From Symbiodinium natans (Eukaryota > Sar > Dinophyceae > Suessiales > Symbiodiniaceae): a stretch of DNA of 64,000 nt. The DNA lies in assembly GCA_905221605.1 (NCBI GenBank), contig CAJNDS010002139.1:248001-312000 (forward strand). The letters are read 5' to 3'. Made by a program: the position numbers and the translations under genes. The notes beneath the pieces are model-generated. The model saw nothing but the letters and a program-made list of their open reading frames with translations. It ran no database searches and was not told the DNA's origin. The stretch's first letter is position 1; each line of letters starts with the position of its first letter. Below, piece by piece: positions 35,147-47,890 of this stretch.

Positions 35147-36370
35147 CCACGACACAGCGGCGTAGGCGGCCAGGGTATGCCGGCGCAGCTTTGGTGCAAG
35201 CGCACGCACGCCCCGGGGCAAACCCAAGGAATGCTGTAGGCCACCACCCCGCAGAGATCCTAAAGCCGCCCCGTGCGAGGCATCTCCCTGCGGAGGTGGG
35301 ACCGTGAGCATCCCAAGCTACTGTCGGTGGCTGTGCCAGGTCACTGGCATTCTTTTCGATCTGGCCCAGCGCAGGTGACTGCAACAGGCGTTCAATGTGC
35401 ACCCTACTAACTTCAACCATGCCTAAAGCAATCACCCAAAACATCCAGCGCATGTTCGAAAGCACCCAGCAGCCCGCTACTTTTGCAAGGGCTGGGACTC
35501 GACTGTACACATGCCAACTATACAGCATGCGCCTGGAGAACGACAAGCACATACACAAACATACACGCACGCAGCTTAGTCAGCTGTCAGAAGCTGTGCG
35601 GGCGATCAGGTTCCCGACAGTGGGACGGAGGATGCAAAATACGCGGCCAAGTTCTCGAATCGACGCCCGGCCTTTGACCAATCTTGTGGCTTTCTCTCGT
35701 AGCCGACTTCCCAATTCTACAGGAGCAGTATGGCATGCTCAGAACTCTCAACGATGTAGGAGAGTCATCTCAACATCTCAAACGTTGCTCGGCGAAGCTT
35801 CTCATTGCTAGTTCTCGGCATAGTTTTTTAACAGGCTCAGAACACCGAAGAGCTTAGGCGCTCAAAGGCTTTGGGGTTTTTAACGGCCTAGGTGCTTGAC
35901 CTTAGGGGGTACTCCTGGCCTGACCCACCCGTGCCAGCGAGCTGACGCGCGTGCGCGAATTCAATCTAGAGTGAATTCGACCTGTCTGCGGCTCAGTGGA
36001 CCTGTAAGCACAGTGAAGGCTTGGGGTTCGAGATTCGGGGAGCTTCGGACGTAGGATTTGAGGTTTCAAGCTGGATGGAAGGTTCCGTGGCATTCGGGGG
36101 CTCCATGCCTTGTCCTGAGGATGACAGGTACTTAGCAACCTCACTACTGAGGCGTCACGAGCTCGCTCCTAAACATTCCTAAACCCCAAACCCTGACTCG
36201 TGCACGTGCACCTCAAGACGCAAGACTCGAAACTCCGAAAAGCCCTGAGCCCACCTGCACCTGTGCCATAGCGGCTGGGCTTGTGCAAGTGCCTGGGAAG
36301 GTGCACGCTGGAACCAAGGGATGAAAGGGGGAGCTTGGAGGCCTCGGAGCCTTCTGCTCGGCTCATACCA

Positions 36371-39300
36371 GCTCCAGCATTAGAGTCCGGGTGGCAAATT
36401 GCCGGGTCCGTGTTGCAGGGCCACCACTTGTAGCCTTCGGCACACCGGGCGCAGTTCCTGGGCACTGAACCCCAAACCAGGGCTCGCGCAGGGTGCGGTG
36501 TTCTTGAGCCTTGGGGTTCCTGAGCCTTGGGGAGTCCATTGCGGCGCTGAGGGATCGTCATTTATCAGACTTTTATCAGGGATCTAGGGTTTCCAGTTTC
36601 TAGGGCTTACAGGCTCTATAGGGTCTAGGCCCTAGGCGGCTTGGTCGAACCGCTCAACTACCAATGCTTCCAGGTGCGCCGCTGTAGCACCATTGGGCGG
36701 CAAGCCCTGGCGGCCAAGAGGTCGCTCAAAGACTCTATCTCAAACGCCCCCCAAAACCTAAGCCCTACCAGATATAAACCCCTCCAAGAGTGACCGCGAG
36801 TTGGAATCCTGGAGGTCCAACTTCACATGTGTAAAGCCCGCAGTAAACCCTGACACCCCCCTACCCCTGCCTGCGTGGGGAGGCACACCATCCCGCCCGG
36901 CGTGGTGGACGCGGCAGGCGTCGTGGTCGGCGGCATGGTTCGGCTGGTTGTGGAGGTTGTGGAGGTTGTTGCCTGGGGTTTGCGGGTGGCTTTTGCCAGT
37001 GCAGGGCTGGGAGGTTCACGGGTAGGCCTCGGGCTTTCAAGCCTTGCTCAAGCCTCGAGAAACTCCTGAAGCCGACCAAACACCTCCCACGCACACGACA
37101 ACATCACGACAACATCACGACAACATCCCCCGGCTCGAAGAATTTCCAAGACTGCACTGAGGTTTCGGCCGGAGGCCCGCATTCACAGAGCTGGCCGGCA
37201 CAGGGCCAGGCCTAGATTCATCGGGATGTGCCGGGCCGTTGCAGGGAATGTCAGGTCTGGGACGACCCTATACGACCGTAGCCACCCATGCATGTGACAG
37301 GATTCCGGGGGCGGGGCGGGAAGGGGAGGGAAGGAAGGGGGTTGGCAAGGGGAGAGGGGGCCTGCGAGGGCAGCTGGTCGCAGGCAGCCGCGCACTTCGC
37401 ATCGCTGCCGCCGAAGCGGAGGCCGTCGGCCGTGGCGCGGCAGCCCTTGATGGTTTGGTGTTTATGTTGAGGGCCCCTTGAGGGCTTCTGGGTGAAGGTT
37501 TCAGGGCCTGTGAGCATAGGGTCAAAGGGAGCTTCCTGCAATGAGCGATGTCAGTTCAGCCTTGGTGGCAGGGTCAAACCATCAATGGCGGGGCTTGTCA
37601 TGCTTGTGTCACGTATTCCAAGCGAGGGGAACTCCTGCGAGTAAGGTTTGTAGGACTCTATGCTCAAGAGCACTGGGGGCTGCTAGGCCCAACTGCACGG
37701 AGGCACATAGGCGCGCGCGCTTGTTCTTCACAAGCAAGCCAAGCTTGCACGTGGCACGGCACGCTCGAGCCTTACAACAAAACGGTATTCCCATGTCCTC
37801 GCAGCCCCAACGAGCATTAACCAGTACCTCAAAGCAACCACCTTTGCAAGAATACCTGATGCCAAGCTGCAGCTGCGACTGTAGTCGTGGTGGGCATCGT
37901 GGTTGATGTGGTTGTGGCCCCCTGCGTGGTCGTCGTGGTGGTTGCGGCCGTCGTGCCTGCACTCATAGAGCGACCCCCAAAACCCAAACACTCTCCCTGC
38001 AGAGGCATACGGTGGCTGCCGCAGAGCTGCTTGAAGGTGGCGCGGAGAGGCAGGAGCCGACATGGTCGTAGGCAACCTTAGGTTGGTCTGCGTGGCCCTC
38101 AAGTGGCCCGAGATGGCACAAAGTCGCCCAAAGGTGGCCCTACGTGGCCCCAGATGGGCCAAGCGGCCGAGCGGTCATTCACGAAAGAGAGGATGCAGCG
38201 CGTCTGCTCTTCGAAGCTCAGATCGAAGAGGTCTTGGCCGCAGCCGGGAATGACGCCTCTGAGGTGAGCTCGAAAGGAGTTCAGGGGTTTAGGGATGTGG
38301 GCTGAGATGAGGGGAGGGCTGAGGGTTTGGAGCTCAGGGTTCGGGGTTGAATGAGGGGATCTTGGCAAGTGGGGAAAATCCGACCGAGCGGCCGTTCGTC
38401 AGCTTGTACCAGGCCGCCACGGACCGCCAGCCGTACTGTGGGCTCTGGAAGAACCTTCGTGTCGGATGCGCCCCCGCCTGAACCTTGCAAGCCTGACTTC
38501 AAGATCTGAAGCAGCCAGCCACCCCGCCTCAAGTCCTAGATGTCCCACATTCCAGCAGCTTCCAACACTCTTTACCTTCCCTTGCACAGCGCGACTCGTC
38601 TTCCCAGAGCACTTTGCGCCGAGATGCTGGTACTGGTCGGGAGCCATGGCATTGAACTGCGAGATGAAGTTCCTGGGTTTTCAGGTTCCTGAAACTCACC
38701 AGGGTATACCAGGGTGCAAAGGAGCTCCACAAAGAGCAGCAAGGATAAACATGAAGAACACACATCCCACAGAGGCCCGGGTGAACTCCGCCGACACCGA
38801 GCGGCATGCCGGGGAAGAGCTGGTCCATGTCCTGCGGGGCCGCGAGGGCCAGGGTGCAGGCGTGTCGCACCTTCTCCCGCAAGCCTCAGCCCTATATGGA
38901 TTCAAGGAAGCGCCGGTCCTCCACGTTCGTCCGCCAGTTGCCGGGGATCATGTGGATGAGCCCGGCACCTGGAATCCGCCCGTTCAAAACAAGCACAAGA
39001 GCAGATGATGAAAGACGACACCCAAGCCCACCCCAAGCCCCATCCCATCCCATGCCATGCAGATTTCACGGTCTTCCAGGTCGGGTGGCCTCCCGAGCCT
39101 TGGGGGCAATATTTGTGGAACAATGTGGAACATGCGGTGGCACCTCCATCCCTTGGCTGGTAGACGGTTGAGAAATAGGCCGTCTCGAAGGTGATCTCAG
39201 CGAGGAACGTCGGGTTAAACGGCTTTCTTCGCAGCTCGATCTTCATGTGTCGCCACGTTGCACATCTCTATTTTTTACGGCAGACATGATCATAGAATTT

Positions 39301-39959
39301 CACTGCGCTAACGTCTCTCAAGGGGCACTCTCCGTCCCTGGCTTTAGAGAACCCAGGCCAAACCCATGTCCAGTTTAACAACTGCAGGAGCCTGTGCCAG
39401 CATCTTGTGGATGGCCGTCTGGTCGTTGCACTTGTTCACGGCAGGGTCTGACAGCATCTCGTTCCTGCGGGATCTGAGGTTCGAGAGTTTGCACACGCCT
39501 CGGAGAGCTTAGAGAGTGTAGAGAGCTTCTAAGGCTTAGGCGCCACTCGGGGACCAAGGTTTCAGAGGAGGATCGCCCGCGGGCTGTTGCGGGAAACGTC
39601 TGGAGTGTCGAGCTGTCACATGGAGCAAGCAGATCCCATTGCGCCCGAAATCGCCCAGACCCGGTCTGCATGGCCAACAGTCGGTTTCTGCGAGGTGCGT
39701 TGGCTGACACAAGTCTGGCTGCAAACTTGAAAGGGTCGCGGAGCACAGTGCGCAAAAGAAGCCTTGCCCAAGTCGGCCAAGGCTCAAAGCATCCACCCAC
39801 TCCTGGTGCAGGATTTGCAGTGTTGAATTCGGGACACTTTCAGCCACTCTCGCCCCAGCCTTGGAGCAGTAGAACCCATACTCGTATCCAGACGGGCCGG
39901 TCACGTCCTTGTCCTGCGTGCATACGATCAGGAACGCGGTGGCTGCTTCTCGCGAGGCA
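36371..39959 (-). CDS. GH19/lysozyme-like domain with Thr-rich linkers and Cys-rich modules, copy B
   Basis: All exons described for copy A are present with the same reading frames. FETAYFSTVYQP ends at 39144, DMDQLFPG begins at 38831, QYGWRSVAAWYKLTN starts at 38454, and GVIPGCGQDLFD starts near 38256. The Thr-rich linker begins near 37950 and YKWWPCN lies within about 36457-36371. A 5-bp intronic deletion near 38727 and an 11-bp insertion just after the YKWWPCN module (near 36350) distinguish it from copy A. If that last stretch is coding, the two proteins have different C-termini. Both copies appear functional from the exons seen. Confidence 0.6.
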
Positions 39960-41133
39960 AGGTGTGAATTCAGGACTCTTGTTTCACCACACGAGCAAAA
40001 TCCAGAATCCGTCCATTTTCCTGGTAATGGCAACATCAACATGTGGCACGAATGCCGGATTACGCGAATGGTCAAGTTCAGCTGTTTTCGTGAATGTTCT
40101 AGAATACCTTCAGTACCAGCCATCCCTTTGAACCTCACCATCGCTGCTTACCTGTTGTTCACAACCCGGTTTTGAAGTGTGCGCCTAACTTACAAATTCA
40201 ATTTGAAAAACGAAGCAAAGCCGACAAACGTTCAACGATTAAGTAAGATCATGAAAGGACATGTTGGCAAGAGAGCCTTGTCACTTTCATGATTGCACAA
40301 CAACTTTGCCTACTAAAGAATGTTTTTTGCCGCAAACCTGCTATGTTCAGCTGCAATCCGTTCTTTCAAAGCCGCAAGCGAAAAAGCGTTGCTACAGGTA
40401 CGTTAACGGTCGACCTTTGGGTTCAGCGACTCACTGGCACTCATAGTCTCAAAGGGGGACTCTTCCAGACGTTGGCTTGCCGGCCTTTGTGAAACTGCTT
40501 GAGTTCTCCAGGCTAGCTCTGTGTTTGGATAGCTTGGTAAGGACTAGAGTTTGGGGTTCAAGGGTGTTTGGATGCTGTTTGGATGTTTGCGGTGTGGCGG
40601 CTATACGTAGGCCCAGCCCGAGTGCACCTGCGAAACATCGCACTTCGGCCAGTATGTAGATTTGCCTCGGCCCGGGGATAAGCCCGAAACACACAGTCCT
40701 CTCAGGTGCGGGGCTCGTTTCTGTCTTCAGGGGCCAGGGGGCCAAAGAAGGTGTCAGGAGCATTTTTGGGGCGCTTAGATGTGCTGAGGCAGCCCAGCAG
40801 CCGTTGATGCACGTCAGGGTCTCCTGGGTAACCTGGGCTTGTGGGTGGTGACCCGAGTGTTTGGGGATGTCTTAGGGGTTGCATGTGGTTGCGAGTAGCT
40901 TTTCAGACTACAAGCTGCCCGACAGCCTGCAACCAACCGGAGCCTCAAGGCCAGCAACTTCAGGAGACAGAGACCTGACTGAAGCCACGCTCCAGCCAAA
41001 AAAAATCAAAAAAACACATGAAAAAAAGCTCCGAAACCGAAGCACTGCGCCTCGAACCCCGAACCCTCAAAACGTCCAAGTCCCCGCACGTCAACACATG
41101 CGTTTCCCTCCAGCTTCTCCAGCCCAAGCGCAC

Positions 41134-42953
41134 AGGTTGGTGTTGAGCCGGTGGACGTCGTTGCACCTCCGGTTGTCGTCGCGCCTGCTATTTGGGCTAA
41201 GATTGGATTCTGCCCCGAGACCGCAGTGCGGGGATCAAGCATCCGTTGTCTGGCCCTGAAGTGAAGTGTGCCCCTATACCAAAAATGACACCTGTTTACG
41301 TGCTAGGTGTGACTTCTACAGACGTGCATCTGCCAAGTATCTACTCGCGACTGGTATGCTACAGTGCGGGTCCACAGTGTCTTGCAATTGCTGCTCTCTA
41401 GTTGTCGTTCATGGCCTCCTCTGGTTGTCGTAGTCGTCGTAGTAGGGGCACTGGTGACCGTGGCGGTCGTGCCACCGCCGGAGACAATCTGGAGGTCACG
41501 GGGGCAGGCTTAGCCAACCAACAATGTACAAAACAGGCGGTTCTGCCGGCTTCGTGAACGCACAGCATGTTTCAGACCCCTTTCACAATACGCAAACTCT
41601 GCCCCGAGTCGTCATCGCAAGAAAGATTTAAGAGCAGATCAAGGGATCATCAAGGTGCAGGCGCAACGGTTGAGAACAGGAAGTCGACTGCACGAAATCA
41701 CATCTTGCCCAGCTATACACACCGTTAGACTACCGTTAGACTGCCGTTAGACTACCGTCAGACTACTGTGAGACTACCGTTTAGAGGCATCCCTCGAGAA
41801 AGGATGAGCCCACCCCTCTCTTGCCAGAAACTGACCAGTGGAATCGTGCAAACCCAGACTAAAACAGCTGGGGATCCACTGAGGAGTGGGCCTGGATGTC
41901 CGCACAGTTCCGAAATTCCTCGCCGCAGCCGCAGCGGTTGCAGCCTGCTTCGTTTTGGCCCTCATGCCTCAATATGTACACCTGCACCGCGGCACAACCC
42001 ATCCTCAAAGATGCGGCCCGCGCCATGAATCAGAAGTGTGCAGAGGTGTGCAGCGGTGGTTGGTGAAGTACCTGAAATCCCTCCCATCCCCGAAACCTGA
42101 AACAATGCCGGGCTCAAATCCGGAAAAAGTGCGATGCCTCCACCAGGACAAGTGTTGCCTGAGCTTGAGGCGTCCGGCGGGGCCAGGGGTGGTGTGGCTT
42201 TGTGCCCCGGGAACTGTTTCGGGGGCGTGGACTGCACACAGATGGTTCTGGTCTGGGGCTTGGATACGGTCTTGTAGTGTTGAAGGCTCAAGGCTTTGTA
42301 GTTTAGCGAGGGTGTACAGGTTTGAGGCCCAAGGTCAAGGTGCCGACGCCCCAGTCGCTCGGTCTGTAGCCATTGCTGCTGAGTTCCTGAACACCAACGC
42401 TGCAACACCAAAGCTCGGTGTCGGCTAGTGTTTTCGGGCAAGGCTTCACAACTGATGTGCGCATCATACATATCGAAGCTTGCCGTTTTCCAAGCACTCA
42501 TGCATAACAAGGACGAGGAATCGACCTGACTGAATGCAGCGGCAGTCCTCCCCGAGCCACTTGAACGTTGCCGGCCCGTCCATCCCGATCCCACCCCCAC
42601 AGCCTTGTGCCCGAGCCCTTTCACTACTGCAAGATTTCACAGCGACCTTGGTGGAAGGACGCCTATGCAGCATCGCACATGTGTTGCACTGGCCCAGTAC
42701 TGCAGCAGGAACGCATCTCGGGCAGGAGTGCCCACACGCTTGTGCAGTACCACAAGTATGTCCGAAAAGTGCCGGACATAAGACATGGACAAATAAATCC
42801 CAAAGAGAGCCCTTCAAGGGACAAAAACACCCCACAGCCGAACCCATCACCTGAGCCCTTCCCCCATCTCACAGCTGCCTGCGCGAAACAGCCATAGTCA
42901 GGCGCAGGAATGCAGCTATTCGCCGACCACCACCTGCAAAAACACAGACAGAC

Positions 42954-42984
<31 letters not shown>

Positions 42985-45900
42985 CCTTGAACACTGCGGC
43001 TGTGAGTGACATGTTTTGGGTTTGGGAGGGGGGCTTAGTGGCTTGGCCTGCCCCGTAGGTGCCGGTACACTAGCCGGGGGGGTGCGCTGATGGACTGGTA
43101 CTCCACGTTGGAGAAGAGGGTGTAGATGGCAGGATATGTTAGGCCCAAAGCTCTGAGGCTGCGCCCCAAAATCCTGAATCCTGACCCGGTCAGTCCCGAC
43201 AGACGCCCTTCAAGACGAGTGCCCAAGCACACCCGGAAGCCTCCCAAAAAAAGGCTTGTGCCTTTGGGTTTCTAGCTTGTCCCCAGTCTTTCCCCTGAAC
43301 CTACACCCTGGTCCTAATCCTCGACCTCGGCGACAGCATGCATGGTGCGAAACTGGCTGCTGAAGAAAACGCAGAGCAGCGGAGCGTGGACACGAGGCAT
43401 GTCGTGTCATGTTTGGGGCGTGTAGAGCTTGCCTGCGGGACTAGGCCGCGTGGGCAGTGTTGCCTTGCTGCAGGCCATCTCAGCCCTGAGATTCCCGAAC
43501 TCCGACAAGGGCCTCCACTGCAGCGTGCAGGCGGTGCACTGCAGGCCGACCGGCACCTTCCTCGGAGGATTGGGGTTGCCAGCAAGGGCCCTTGAACAAA
43601 ACAGCCTGAAAACAAACCCTGCACAAAACCCAAAATCATCAAACACCCTTTGCTTGCAAACCCAACCCCTGGAAAGCCCCTCGACCCCAGGCGGCCCAGC
43701 GTCAGGTAAAAGGTGTGCAAGTCCTGCCCGGAGGGAGAGAAGCCACCTTCCCAAGCGGGCATCTGGAAAGCATGCTGAAGTTTGCGTTTAGGGGGCAGGG
43801 GTGCAGGGACTAAGCCGAGTTCGCGAAGCCACGAAAGCCATCATGCACCTGAAATGGGTGACTGGTTGGCACCATTGCAAACACCAGGTACAGTCAGATC
43901 CCGAAGTCATAACAATTGCTAATTGCAGTGGGGGAACCATCCCCCCCCAAGGAACTGCGCGTTATGACTTATTTCTTGGAAGTCAAACATTTGGCTTTCC
44001 CCCCAATGAGCTGCTGCGATTCAAGCACACAAAACAAGTCCAGACATGTAACTTTTATGCCCAGTCCCCTGTCAAGGATCCTCGGGATTGTCTGAGGATC
44101 TCAGCTCTAGGAGGTATCCCCCCCTAAAAATTCCAGGAATTCTAGGAATATGTTTTGGGGGGGGGGGGGGTGTACATTCTTTTGGGGCCCTGCAGATCCA
44201 GGAAATATGTGCCCGGTCAAGGAAACAAGAAGTCGTATCATTCAGCGGTCACACTGGGGATTTGCCTGGTCTAACCGGTGACTGAAAACAATGTGCTGGT
44301 GCATATGCACCAAGTACCACAAGGCATCTTATATCGGACATGTCTGGGCCAGTCCTATGCGAGCCAGGATTAGAATGGATTAGGCCGGGCACATGTTCCA
44401 AAACACGTCACACAATGCTGGTGATATCAGAGCTTGAATACCTGCAATCTCGGCACCTTATACATCACCACTTTTCCCCCTAAGTACACTCCCCCCCCCC
44501 AATTATACATCAGTTGCATGGGGATCTTCTCCCCAAGTGATTGCAAGCAACACAGGAAAAAATGTTATGTTTTCGGGGTTCGACTGTACCCATCCGGACC
44601 CGTCCGGGGACCTGGTGGAAGGTAGAAGCGCTCAGGGTGCCGCCTGACAGGGCGTAGTTCTGGGGAGCTTGTCGGCTTACGTGGGTTAGCTGAATGCAGT
44701 CTTGTTCTCTTCGGCGCTTGACGACGGGGCTTTCCTCGGGCCTCTATATGTATGCTTGTTACCACCATCAGCCCCTCGGAATCACGTTAGAACTCCCTCT
44801 TCAACTCGACTCTGAGGAGTTGCCGGGGCACGTGTCCAGCGGCTGGCAGCCCGCCCGTCTGTCGTTCGACCCGCAGTCCGTGAGGCCCGCCTCCTGGGGG
44901 TTTAGGGTTCTGGGGTGGCGAGGGATTGGACTTAGAACTTCAGAGCCTTTAGGCCTTTGCGGAGGTCGCGTCTCGAGGTTAGGGGTGCTTGGTGCTTGGT
45001 GCAGAATTTCAGTGGAACACGTCACGCGGGATCGGTGGCTGGGTGGACGCATGAGCTGACGAGGTCAAAATATTCTGGTGAGCGCGTATGTGTGGAGAGC
45101 CACGCGCGTGTACATGCGTGCGTGCATGCATGTACAAGCATGTAACAGTATGTGTATTGGTGAACCTGTATCTCTCTGCATATACATGGAATTACACATG
45201 TGTGCCCTTCTACGGGCAGGCATTTAGTTACATGTATCTGATGCATGTGCATGTTGTTACAAGTCTCTGTGTGTACGCGCTTGTATGCAAATCCAGAATA
45301 TGCGTGCGCATGCACGTGCGTGCAAACAGACGGCTGGCACTGTAACAGTGGACTGCCGTTGCAAGCCGTTGTAAGTATGGTGCTGCAGGCATGTTCAACT
45401 GTGCTGGCATGCATCGACGACACGTGGACTACACTCTTGATCCTGGAGGCTAAGTGCCACAGGCCGTTCTGTGCTACCCTGCCTGCGGGCTGGCACGCTC
45501 CAGGATCCACTTGTCCAAGCAGCTCTGTGCATTGGCCAAAGATGATGAAATCTGCTGCTCGCCTCGGCATAGGTAGGAGTTCTGGAGGTTCTGGTTGCAG
45601 CTTCAATCAACTGTCGCCTCAGGGCTTCCTTTCCTGGGCGAGTTCCGACTCCGAGAAGTTGGGCACAGCAATTGCTAGTGACCGGGCTTGCGGGGTGTTT
45701 CATGCTTGCGCCTGCTGCGAAAACAATATTCCTCAGTTCCGAATCGAACCAAGCCACACACGCTGAACTCGAAATGCCCCTTGTGGTGGGCAGTGATGCG
45801 GATGGTGACCTCCACAATCGTTCCTGATGTCCACGTCCTGCCAAACAACTCGTCCCTGCACCGGGTTGTAGGACGAGGCTGGCAGGGAATTCGGGCCATT

Positions 45901-47122
45901 CAGGCCGTGTGTGTTTTTTTCGTGTTGAGGGTTGCATCCCAAAACCAGTGGGCAGTACATAGCCTGACATGCCAAATCCGCCAACGAACGCTTCTTCCGG
46001 TTCTTCCGGGGGCTTGAACCTCACGGGTGGGCCGCCAGCATTCACGTAGTTGCCTGAGTGACTGAATGAGAGAGACAGAGAGAATGAGAGAGAGATAGCG
46101 AGAGCGAGAGAGAGACTGAATGAGAGAGAGAAAGAGAAAGAAAAAAGTGAGAAAAAAAACAGAGACCGAGAGAGTGAGAGAGCGCGCGGGGAGCGGAATG
46201 TTGTCCCCCTCTACCCTCCAGAGAGGAGGAGGACTTCGAAAAAACGCAATGGCGTGGATCACTCAGAGAGAGAGAGAGAGAGAGAGAGCAACGGTGGAAT
46301 CCGACATGCGTGGGTTGAATCCGACAGCCTCCTATGGTTGGAAGGGAAAGATGCGGAGAGACGTAGAGAGACGTAGAGAGCGACTTCACGAAAAGATTGC
46401 CAGAACCCGAAGAAACGAACCTTCACACCCTTAGCCTGAAACCCGACAGAAGCCAACAGAATGCTTGAGCCACGCGGCTGTCGGAGGGCCATTGGTTGCC
46501 ATCGCCACAAATGCCGTTGCCATTGCCGCAGTGCGGGCAATAGCCTGAAGTTGCAAAGTGCTTTTGGAACGTGGAGGGGCCTAGGGTTGTGGAAGGGTCT
46601 AGTGAGTCTAGTAGGCCAACACTTGGTACACGCAGGACAACCAAACACTTAGCGACTTAGCGATTTTTGCGGGCAGAGATGTCAAGAACACACAGCGTCC
46701 CAAACAACACAAATAAGTCCGAAACAGTTTCTCTGCCCTGAGCCCTCAAGCCCTGGAGCCTTGAGGCTTCGGTTTGACAGTACTTGGCACTCTGGGCGGC
46801 CCCCGAAACCCAAAGCCCAACCCGACATTGGCATCGGGCGGCCGTTCTTCGGCCCGGAGTCGACGTTGCGGGCGGCTGGCTCGACCATGAAGCCATGCCC
46901 TGGCGTGCTGAAACTCCCAGGGGCCTTCGGGGTTTTTCCGATGGCAAGACTTGTTGAGTCTCGGAAGTTTAAGGCTTCAGGTGCGAGCTTTGTATCGATG
47001 GCTTTCACGAAGAAACAGGACCCCACAACACTAGCACCCAAACCGAAGCACCCCTAAACCAGCCCCCAAACCGTGCCAACCAGCAACAACAGCAAACCGG
47101 CACGGAGCGCCCCAGGCGCCAT
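41134..47122 (-). CDS. secreted AA15-like lytic polysaccharide monooxygenase domain, copy B
   Basis: Same architecture as copy A. The signal peptide exon starts at 47122, HGFMVEPAARN follows at about 46898, CGDGNQWPSD ends at 46479, NYVNAGGPPV spans 46053-46023 and TAHHKGHFEF lies in the exon starting at 45837. CLDKWILERASPQ ends near 45484, HPERFYLPP starts at 44643, VGLQCTACTLQW lies near 43561-43513 and GEEFRNCADI spans 41944-41892. Both histidine-brace residues and the Cys framework are kept. The intron after CGDGNQWPSD begins GC here but GA in copy A. Several introns are shorter than in copy A. Confidence 0.72.
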
Positions 47123-47407
47123 GGATCGAGGATGCGGCAAGGACCAGCAGGGCCTGGCCATCATGTTCCGCGGGTTTGGGGTCTGTGGGGCGCTGCAGTG
47201 TCAGAGTCGTCCCGCTTGGGGTGACTTCAGTTTCTGAGCGAAGTGCTCGGCTACTGGCAACCCAAACCCCAAAAACACCCACAACCACCCAAACTCAGAG
47301 CCCACAAGACTGAGCGCCGGCGCTCGAGTGTAGGATCCCATGGCTTCTGAAGCACGGCAGACAGGGCGCTTCTCCCCCGAAAAAACGCGGACACGGCTGA
47401 GGGATGC

Positions 47408-47890
47408 AAAAGAGAGCCTTGATGACGGGCCATGTTATGGGACCATGAGGATAGACACACGTGAGTCTTTGCAAACGGTTCTCCGGCTTTCAGTGTGGAA
47501 GCCCGCATCTCCACCCAAGAGTTCTACCAGGCCCCAGCGAGAGAAGAGAACTGCACACACACACACACACACAGAGAGAGACACAGAGACAAAGGCCTCT
47601 CGACCTCTCGGTGAAAACGGGCTGGTCCCCCGTGAATATGGTAATTTTTCAAGGGGAGGGCAAGATGCTCATGATCTTTGTGAAGGATCACCCGAACAAG
47701 AAGCACCAAGAAGGCAAAGCAAAGACACAGGATCAGTCTGTTTTCAGGCATGCAGGAAATCATACCTCAGGATGTGCTGCCGTGTGAAGTTGTTGCAACT
47801 GGCTAACCATCGCTCCTAAACACAATCGCTTGTAAGTCTCGGGCTTTGGGCTCATGCTTATATGAACTACCGAACCCGCAAGGCTCCATC
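47408..47890. other. spacer between the ankyrin gene and unit B, with (CA)n tract
   Basis: Contains a CA/GA microsatellite at about 47550-47592. No gene recognised. In the direction of transcription it is the 3' flank of the ankyrin-repeat gene and the 5' flank of the copy B modular gene. Confidence 0.5.

Larger units (their letters stand above)
35147..47407. repeat. tandem duplication, unit B (12.3 kb)
   Basis: Direct duplicate of 21145-35020. It lacks counterparts of 21813-23065, 31447-31763, about 118 bp near 32475-32595 and about 28 bp near 32650-32680. It carries small private insertions, such as about 21 bp near 44208-44230 and 11 bp near 36350. All recognised exons of the modular gene are retained. 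Confidence 0.95.

Noticed and set aside
41962-42624. 220-codon minus-strand frame (and its twin at 29133-29795)
   Set aside because: It runs through introns in a frame different from the AA15-like exons and has no recognisable domain.
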